64,000 bases of DNA from Cryobacterium sp. M96 (GTDB taxonomy: Bacteria > Actinomycetota > Actinomycetes > Actinomycetales > Microbacteriaceae). Positions 58,709 to 64,000 of this stretch are shown in pieces (position 1 is the stretch's first letter; each line of letters opens with the position of its first letter). The notes below the pieces were generated by a model. That model saw nothing but the letters and a program-made list of their open reading frames with translations. It searched no databases and was not told where the DNA came from. The stretch covers positions 51,640-115,639 of the forward strand of contig NZ_PJJS01000047.1 in the NCBI RefSeq assembly GCF_002929845.1, written 5' to 3'. A program made the position numbers and the translations under genes.

Positions 58709-60649
58709 ATGAGTGGAATGCACGGTGGCGGCGGCGGTCGACGGGGGCGGGTCAGTGGCGCGGATGTCGTGGCGCAGCGGGCCGAGAACGCCGAGGCCCC
58801 GCGCATCCCGAATTTGCTTCGCCGGATCATCGGCCTGTTCGCGCCGCACCGCGCGAAGCTCACGGTCACCGTGGTTCTCGTATTCATCAGCGCGGCGCTC
58901 TCCGTCGTGCCTCCCCTGCTCGTGCAGCGGGCCTTCGACGAGGGGCTCTTCCCGCCCGGCGGCAGCCCGGACGTGCAGCGTCTCGCCGTGCTCGTGGGGG
59001 TGATGATCGCCATCTACCTGGGGACGCAGTTGCTCGGCGTCTGGCAGGCCTGGCTCACCGCCACGGTCGGCAACTCGGTGATGGGTGCCCTGCGGGTGCG
59101 CCTGTTCACCCACTTGCAGGCGATGGAGCTGAGCTTCTTCACTCGAACGAAGACGGGCGTCATCCAATCCAGGCTGCAGAACGATGTCGGCGGCGTCGCG
59201 AGCGTGCTCACCAACACCATCTCCAGTCTGCTCGGCAACGTCGTGACCGTGATCGCGGCGCTCGTCGCGATGCTCCTGCTGAGCTGGCAGCTGGCGATCG
59301 TCGCCATCATCCTGATGCCCGTGCTCGTCTTTGCCCAGCGCCGAGTCGGCCAGGTGCGGGCCCGCATCGCGTCCAGGACGCAGGAGTCGCTCTCGGATAT
59401 GACGGCGATCACGCAGGAGACGCTGAGCGTATCCGGCATCCTGCTCTCGAAAAGCTTCACCCGCCAGAAGACCGAGATCCATCGGTATGCCGACGAGAAT
59501 GCCAACCAGGTCGAGTTGCAGATCAGCCAGCAGATGAGCGGCCAGTGGTTCTTCGCCACGGTGAGCATCTTCCTCTCCAGCATCCCGGCGATCGTCTACC
59601 TCGTGGCCGGTCTGCTGATGGGCAGTGGAACGACCGACATCACGGCGGGCACGATCGTGGCCTTCACGACCGTGCAGTCACGGCTGCTGTTCCCGCTGCT
59701 CGGCCTGATGCGCGTTGCCCTCGACCTGCAGACCTCAAGCGCCCTGTTCGCCCGCATCTTCCAGTACCTCGACCTCCGGCCCGCGATCCGCGACGCCCCC
59801 GACGCCGCCCCCGTGCCGGCCCGCGGCGAGGCCGTCGGCCGGGTCGCCTTCGACGGGGTCACCTTCGCCTACCCGGATGCCGGCGCGGAATCGCGCCCCA
59901 CCCTGGACGACGTTTCCTTCACGATCGAGCCGGGCCAGTTCGCGGCCTTCGTCGGCCCGTCCGGGGCAGGCAAGACCACCGTGTCCTATCTCATCCCGCG
60001 CTTCTACGAGGCCTCGGCCGGGCGGGTACTCTTCTCCGGCGTCGAGGTGCAGGGCCTCCAGCAGCAGTCCCTCGTCTCCCACATCGGCATCGTCAGCCAG
60101 GAGACCTACCTCTTCCACGCGACCATCGCCGAGAACCTCCGCTACGCGAAACCGGAGGCGACGGATGCCGAGCTCGAGGCCGCGGCCCGGTCGGCGAGTA
60201 TCCACGACACGATCGCATCCTTCCCCGCCGGCTACGACACCCTGGTGGGGGAGCGCGGCTACCGGCTCTCCGGCGGCGAGAAGCAGCGCATCGCCATCGC
60301 GCGGGTGCTGCTCAAGGACCCCGAGGTGCTGATCCTCGACGAGGCCACCAGCGCCCTGGACGCCATCTCCGAGCGCGTCGTTCAGGCGGCCCTGGACACC
60401 GCTTCCCGCGGGCGTACGACCATCGCCATCGCGCACCGGCTGTCGACCATCGTGTCCGCCGACGTCATCTTCGTCGTCGACGCCGGCCGGATCGTAGAGA
60501 GGGGCACCCACGCCGAACTGCTCAAAGACGATGGCGTCTACGCGCGGCTGTACTCGGAGCAGGTCACGTCGCCGACGCCCACGGCCCCCACTCCGCTCAC
60601 GCCGATAGAGTTGACCCGGCTCGAATCCGTGACGAAGAACCCTCGATGA
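58709..60649 (+). CDS. ABC exporter, fused membrane and ATPase domains
   Basis: A 646-residue half-transporter of the multidrug/lipid exporter group. A Gly/Arg-rich start is followed by six helices (about 45-345; SFFTRTKTGVIQSRLQNDVG is the coupling region). The ATPase (about 385-620) has Walker A FVGPSGAGKTTVSYL, Q loop GIVSQETYLFHATIAENLRY, signature YRLSGGEKQRIAIARVLL, Walker B VLILDEATSALD and IAHRLSTIVSADVI. It should act as a homodimer. ATG 58709 lies after the importer terminator; transcription is probably independent. The substrate is unknown. Confidence 0.92.
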   Translation: MSGMHGGGGGRRGRVSGADVVAQRAENAEAPRIPNLLRRIIGLFAPHRAKLTVTVVLVFISAALSVVPPLLVQRAFDEGLFPPGGSPDVQRLAVLVGVMIAIYLGTQLLGVWQAWLTATVGNSVMGALRVRLFTHLQAMELSFFTRTKTGVIQSRLQNDVGGVASVLTNTISSLLGNVVTVIAALVAMLLLSWQLAIVAIILMPVLVFAQRRVGQVRARIASRTQESLSDMTAITQETLSVSGILLSKSFTRQKTEIHRYADENANQVELQISQQMSGQWFFATVSIFLSSIPAIVYLVAGLLMGSGTTDITAGTIVAFTTVQSRLLFPLLGLMRVALDLQTSSALFARIFQYLDLRPAIRDAPDAAPVPARGEAVGRVAFDGVTFAYPDAGAESRPTLDDVSFTIEPGQFAAFVGPSGAGKTTVSYLIPRFYEASAGRVLFSGVEVQGLQQQSLVSHIGIVSQETYLFHATIAENLRYAKPEATDAELEAAARSASIHDTIASFPAGYDTLVGERGYRLSGGEKQRIAIARVLLKDPEVLILDEATSALDAISERVVQAALDTASRGRTTIAIAHRLSTIVSADVIFVVDAGRIVERGTHAELLKDDGVYARLYSEQVTSPTPTAPTPLTPIELTRLESVTKNPR

Positions 60650-60659
60650 AGGACTCTCG

Positions 60660-62024
60660 ATGAAAATTGCCGACACCGTTCTCGACCTCATCGGTGACAC
60701 CCCCCTGGTCAGGCTGCACAAGGTGACGGCTGACGTCAGCGCCACCGTGCTGGTCAAGCTGGAGTACCTGAACCCGGGCGGCTCCGCGAAGGACCGCATC
60801 GCGGTGCGCATCATCGATGCCGCCGAACGGGACGGCCTCCTGCTTCCCGGCGGCACCATCGTCGAGCCGACCTCGGGCAACACGGGCGTCGGCCTCGCTC
60901 TCGTTGCCCAGCAACGCGGCTACAAGTGCGTGTTCGTGCTGCCGGACAAGGTGGGCGAGGACAAGCGCAACGTGCTCACGGCCTACGGCGCGGAGATTGT
61001 GGTGACCCCGACATCCGTCGCCCCCGACCACCCTGACTCCTATTACAGCGTGTCCGACCGGCTGGCCCGGGAGATCCCGGGGGCTTTCAAGCCCAACCAG
61101 TACTTCAACCCGAACGGCCCGCTCAGCCACTACGAGACGACCGGGCCCGAGATCTGGCGCGACACCGACGGCACGATCACCCACTTCGTCGCGGGCGTCG
61201 GCACCGGCGGCACCATCACCGGTACCGGACGGTACCTGCGCGAGGTCTCGGGAGAGAGCGTGCGCATCATCGGCGCCGATCCGGAGGGCTCGGTGTACTC
61301 CGGTGGCACCGGCCGGCCGTATCTGGTCGAGGGCGTGGGCGAGGACTTCTGGCCGGGCGCCTACGACCCGGAGGTCGTGCACGAGGTGATCGCCGTCTCC
61401 GACGCCGACTCCTTCGCGATGACCCGCCGGCTCGCCCTCGAAGAGGGCATTCTGGTCGGAGGTTCGAGCGGCATGGCCGTCGTCGCCGCCCTGCGCGCGG
61501 CGAAAACCCTCGGCGCCGACGACACCATCGTCGTGCTGCTGCCCGACGGCGGGCGCGGCTACCTGGGCAAGATCTTCAATGACGGCTGGATGCGCAGCTA
61601 CGGTTTCAGCAACGCGCCCGCCGGGCACACGGTCGGCGACCTGCTCTCGTCCAAGACCGGCGCCCTGCCGCCGTTCGTCTACGTGCACCCCAGCGCCACG
61701 GTGCACGACGCCATCGGAGTCATGACCGAGGCCAGCGTCTCCCAGGTGCTGGTGCTCACCGAAAAGCCCCCGGTGGTGATGGGCGAGGTCGTCGGCGCGG
61801 TCGACGAACGCCGGCTGATGGAACTCGTCTTCTCCGGCGAAGCGAAACTGGCCGACCGCGTCGGCGAGTTCGTCGCCGACTCCCTCCCGCTGATCGGGGT
61901 GAACGAGCCCGTCGCGGCCGCGCGCGCCGCCTTCGCCGACCACGATGCGCTCCTCGTCACCGACGGCGGCAAACCCCTCGGCGTCATCACCCGCCACGAC
62001 CTGCTCACCTACCTGAGCGCCTGA
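60660..62024 (+). CDS. cbs: Cystathionine beta-synthase
   Basis: A 454-residue PLP enzyme joining serine and homocysteine to cystathionine. The catalytic domain (1-320) has LIGDTPLVRLHKV, LEYLNPGGSAKDRIAVRIID (PLP Lys), EPTSGNTGVGLALVAQQRGY and GVGTGGTITGTGRYLREVSG. Two CBS domains follow (about 335-454; ATVHDAIGVMTEASVSQVLV, LLVTDGGKPLGVITRHDLLT). ATG 60660 follows GAAGGAC. metB follows after about 20 bases, giving a reverse- and forward-transsulfuration pair. Confidence 0.94.
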   Translation: MKIADTVLDLIGDTPLVRLHKVTADVSATVLVKLEYLNPGGSAKDRIAVRIIDAAERDGLLLPGGTIVEPTSGNTGVGLALVAQQRGYKCVFVLPDKVGEDKRNVLTAYGAEIVVTPTSVAPDHPDSYYSVSDRLAREIPGAFKPNQYFNPNGPLSHYETTGPEIWRDTDGTITHFVAGVGTGGTITGTGRYLREVSGESVRIIGADPEGSVYSGGTGRPYLVEGVGEDFWPGAYDPEVVHEVIAVSDADSFAMTRRLALEEGILVGGSSGMAVVAALRAAKTLGADDTIVVLLPDGGRGYLGKIFNDGWMRSYGFSNAPAGHTVGDLLSSKTGALPPFVYVHPSATVHDAIGVMTEASVSQVLVLTEKPPVVMGEVVGAVDERRLMELVFSGEAKLADRVGEFVADSLPLIGVNEPVAAARAAFADHDALLVTDGGKPLGVITRHDLLTYLSA

Positions 62025-62047
62025 ACAGCATGACTAAGGACGAATCA

Positions 62048-63202
62048 ATGGCTCGCACACGAAACTTCGACACCATCGCCATCCACGCGGGGCAGGAATT
62101 CGACCCGACGACCGGCGCCGTGATCCCGCCCATTTACCAGACGTCCACGTATGTGCAGGAGAGCATCGGCCACCTGCGCGGCGGCTACGAGTACAGCCGC
62201 GGCGGCAACCCGACCCGCACCGTGCTCGAGACCCTGCTGGCCGCGCTGGAGGGCGGAAAGCACGGCCTCTCCTTCGCCAGCGGGCTCGCCGCGGAGGACA
62301 CCATCCTGCGCGCGCTGCTCGCACCGGGCGACCACATCGTGCTCGGCAACGACGTCTATGGCGGCACGCACCGGCTGATCAACCGGGTGCACGGTGCCTG
62401 GGGCATCCTCAACTCCACCGTGGAGATGAGCGACCTCGCCGCCGTCGAACAGGCCATCATCCCGGGCGAGACGAAGATCCTCTGGGTGGAGACGCCCAGC
62501 AATCCATTGATGAAGGTCTGCGACATCGCCGCTCTGGCCCGGATCGGCCACCGCTTCGGCGTGACCGTGATTGTGGACAACACGTTCGCCTCGCCCGCGC
62601 TGCAGCAGCCGCTGGCCTTGGGGGCCGACGTCGTCGTGCATTCCACCACGAAGTACCTCGGTGGCCACTCCGACGTGCTCGGCGGCGCCCTGATCATCAA
62701 CGACGACGAGCTCGCCGAGAAGGCCCAGTTCCTGCAGTTCGCCGCCGGCCCCGTCTCGGCCCCGATGGATGCCTGGCTCACCGTGCGCGGAATCAAGACC
62801 CTCTCGGTGCGGATGGACCGCCACTGCAGCAACGCCCAGGCGATCGCCGAGCACCTGCAGGGCCACCCGGCGATCGACCGGGTCTACTACCCCGGCCTGC
62901 CGACGCACCCGGGCCACGAGCTGGCGAAGAAGCAGATGAGCGGCTTCGGCGGCATGCTGTCGATCTCCTTCGCGGGCGGCGCGGCCGCTGCGCGTTCCTT
63001 CGCCGAGGCCACGCAGCTGTTCCAGCTGGCTGAATCGCTCGGCGGCGTGGAATCGCTGGTCAACTACCCCTCCGAGATGACCCACGCGTCGGTTCGCGGC
63101 ACCGAACTCGAAGTGGCGGACAACATCATCCGTCTGTCCGTGGGCATCGAAGGCGTTGCCGACCTCATCGACGACATCGACCGGGCGCTCGCGGCCGTCT
63201 AG
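62048..63202 (+). CDS. metB: Cystathionine gamma-synthase
   Basis: A 384-residue Cys/Met-metabolism PLP enzyme: FDTIAIHAGQEFDPTTGAVI, PPIYQTSTYVQESIGHLRGG then YEYSRGGNPTRTVLETLLAA, LWVETPSNPLMKVCDIAALA, and the PLP lysine in VVHSTTKYLGGHSDVLGG. The related gamma-lyase is hard to separate by sequence, so the direction is uncertain. ATG 62048 is preferred to 62030 because AAGGA lies 8 bases before it and MARTRNFDTIAIHAG is the normal start. It follows cbs. Confidence 0.9.
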   Translation: MARTRNFDTIAIHAGQEFDPTTGAVIPPIYQTSTYVQESIGHLRGGYEYSRGGNPTRTVLETLLAALEGGKHGLSFASGLAAEDTILRALLAPGDHIVLGNDVYGGTHRLINRVHGAWGILNSTVEMSDLAAVEQAIIPGETKILWVETPSNPLMKVCDIAALARIGHRFGVTVIVDNTFASPALQQPLALGADVVVHSTTKYLGGHSDVLGGALIINDDELAEKAQFLQFAAGPVSAPMDAWLTVRGIKTLSVRMDRHCSNAQAIAEHLQGHPAIDRVYYPGLPTHPGHELAKKQMSGFGGMLSISFAGGAAAARSFAEATQLFQLAESLGGVESLVNYPSEMTHASVRGTELEVADNIIRLSVGIEGVADLIDDIDRALAAV

Positions 63203-63283
63203 GCGGATAAATCCGTACAGCCGCGGCGGCCCTGGCTGCCGTGGCTGATGCGGCATCGCCGCTCAGGGAGATTACCTCCGCTT

Positions 63284-63357
63284 CGAACGAATTCGACGGA
63301 GATTTTGCCCAAATCGGTACTGAATGGGCCAAGAGAGCGGTTACACGCGAAAATCTC
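63284..63357 (+). repeat. 89-bp inverted-arm intergenic element, copy 6, interrupted
   Basis: CGAACGAATTCGACGGAG then ATTTTG and a unique centre (with GCCCA/TGGGC pairing), ending CGAAAATCTC at 63357. The expected last 15 bases of the right arm are replaced by the end of an ISL3-type insertion sequence. Adding the missing 15 gives 89, the same length as the other copies. Confidence 0.85.
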
Positions 63358-64000
63358 GGCTCCCCTGCTGTATCTGTGGGTGTTTCGGAGCGCCTTAACG
63401 GCCGCACGCCGCTTCCTGTCTAGGTTTCTGACTGTCAAAGGAAAGAAACTTTATAGGCGGGAAAACGGCGTGCGGTCTCTAACAATATGGCGGACTTTGC
63501 TCGGTGTCGACAAGACAGTGGTCGAGGACGTTGATCTCGACCTCGTAGCGGGCGTTTTTGTTGCGTCGGTTCGGCTGACCAGGTCGATGCGGAACCGGTG
63601 CGGGAGCTGCCAGAAGCGCTGTCCGCGCTACGACGAGGGGGCGGGGCGGCGCCGGTGGCGGGGATTGGATTTCGGCTCGACCCGGGTCTTTCTGGAGGCG
63701 GATGCCCCGCGGGTGTCGTGCCGGGAGCACGGTGTGATCGTGGCTGCGGTGCCATGGGCCAGGCACCAGGCAGGCCACACCCGCCACTTCGATTCATATG
63801 TCGCGTGGCTGGCCACTCAAACCTCGAAAACCGCGGCAACTCAGTTGATGCGGATCGCGTGGCGGACGGTCGGGGCGATCATCACCCGGGTTTGGGCTGA
63901 CACGGAAGAGCTCCATGATCCCTTCGCCGGGCTCACCCGGATCGGGATCGATGAAGTCTTCTACAAGCGCGGCCGGAAGTTCTTGACCGTGGTCGTGGAC
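63358..64000 (+). mobile_element. ISL3-family insertion sequence (left part)
   Basis: The element begins at 63358 with GGCTCCCCTGCTGTATCTG, resembling the GGCTC ends of ISL3 elements in actinomycetes, and contains an ISL3 transposase gene that runs off the window. The junction falls exactly inside copy 6 of the 89-bp repeat, so the preceding AAAATCTC would be the 8-base target duplication typical of ISL3 elements. Confidence 0.8.
63470..64000 (+). CDS. ISL3-family transposase (partial)
   Basis: The first 177 residues of an ISL3 transposase from a GTG at 63470. LTIWRTLLGVDKTVVEDVDL is the family start. A zinc-finger region follows (RCGSCQKRCPRYDEG and SCREHGVIV), then an HTH-like segment (AATQLMRIAWRTVGAIITRV) and the beginning of the DDE core (GLTRIGIDEVFYKRGRKFLT, with the first catalytic Asp). 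No stop or frameshift is seen in the visible part, so the element may be active. The C terminus and right end lie outside the window. Confidence 0.88.
   Translation, partial: MRSLTIWRTLLGVDKTVVEDVDLDLVAGVFVASVRLTRSMRNRCGSCQKRCPRYDEGAGRRRWRGLDFGSTRVFLEADAPRVSCREHGVIVAAVPWARHQAGHTRHFDSYVAWLATQTSKTAATQLMRIAWRTVGAIITRVWADTEELHDPFAGLTRIGIDEVFYKRGRKFLTVVVD

Noticed and set aside
57611..59482. A 623-residue minus-strand frame opposite the permease and exporter genes.
   Set aside because: Its composition (long runs of Arg, His, Glu, Gln, Asp) is that of an antisense frame, and the plus strand encodes two well-recognised proteins.
19195..63357. The repeats could be a CRISPR-like array or Rho-independent terminators.
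   Set aside because: They are dispersed over 44 kb and not clustered, no T-run follows the arms, and one lies upstream of a gene in a divergent promoter region.

Overview
The window looks like chromosome from a high-GC actinomycete, most likely a member of Microbacteriaceae close to Cryobacterium. This is inferred from the GC-rich codon use, the frequent GTG starts, the NusG with an acidic N-terminal extension, the RamB/aceB pair, the MaoC-MaoC-murB order and the actinobacterial form of the Asp23 cluster. No database search was possible, so family calls rest on recognised motifs and gene order.

Positions 1 to about 14,090 look like an integrated accessory region. It opens with part of a plasmid-type SSB-like gene. 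It then carries a MurNAc-type scavenging set (RpiR-type regulator, murQ, a broken PTS EIIA and, 7 kb further on, an intact PTS EIIBC). An Asp23 envelope-stress cluster and an SDR stress oxidoreductase separate the two halves of that set. A TetR gene diverges from a small membrane-protein gene, and the region ends in gene debris and an IS5-type transposase remnant. At 14,061-14,090 lies what appears to be the 3' end of a tRNA or tmRNA gene followed by a terminator, which would be the right attachment junction. Several genes here are broken by one-base deletions and in-frame stops: EIIA, a channel-like gene, the ECF-type sigma factor, the Asp23-like N terminus and the transposase.

From 14.1 to 30.8 kb the genes are mostly intact and chromosomal. 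They are an ABC1 kinase, nnrE, a LysR/EamA divergent pair, an ornithine-cyclodeaminase-like enzyme, a PfkB kinase, arsM, an SGNH hydrolase, a HEAT-repeat protein, a GNAT enzyme, a MaoC pair with murB, a PspC protein and an aspartate-type aminotransferase. From 30.9 to 33.8 kb is the tRNA-Trp, secE, nusG, rplK, rplA block. The partner genes rplJ and rplL appear only at 52.6 kb. The 19 kb between them holds an APC transporter, a CoA-transferase with a glutaryl-CoA-dehydrogenase-like gene and a GntR regulator, an ABC ATPase lacking its catalytic motifs, an FAD oxidoreductase, the glyoxylate pair ramB/aceB, a photolyase with a quinone oxidoreductase, a YqaJ nuclease and a two-component system.

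From 53.7 to 58.7 kb a LacI-type repressor faces a sugar ABC importer operon, with perfect GGAACCGGTTCC operators on both sides. It is followed by an ABC exporter, cbs and metB (transsulfuration), and the start of an ISL3-family insertion sequence that runs off the end.

The most unusual feature is a family of six intergenic elements of 88-89 bp. Their arms are nearly identical inverted repeats of about 23 bp, but their centres cannot be aligned, and most centres contain their own small hairpin. None lies in the accessory region. One copy (63,284) is cut after 74 bp by the ISL3 element.
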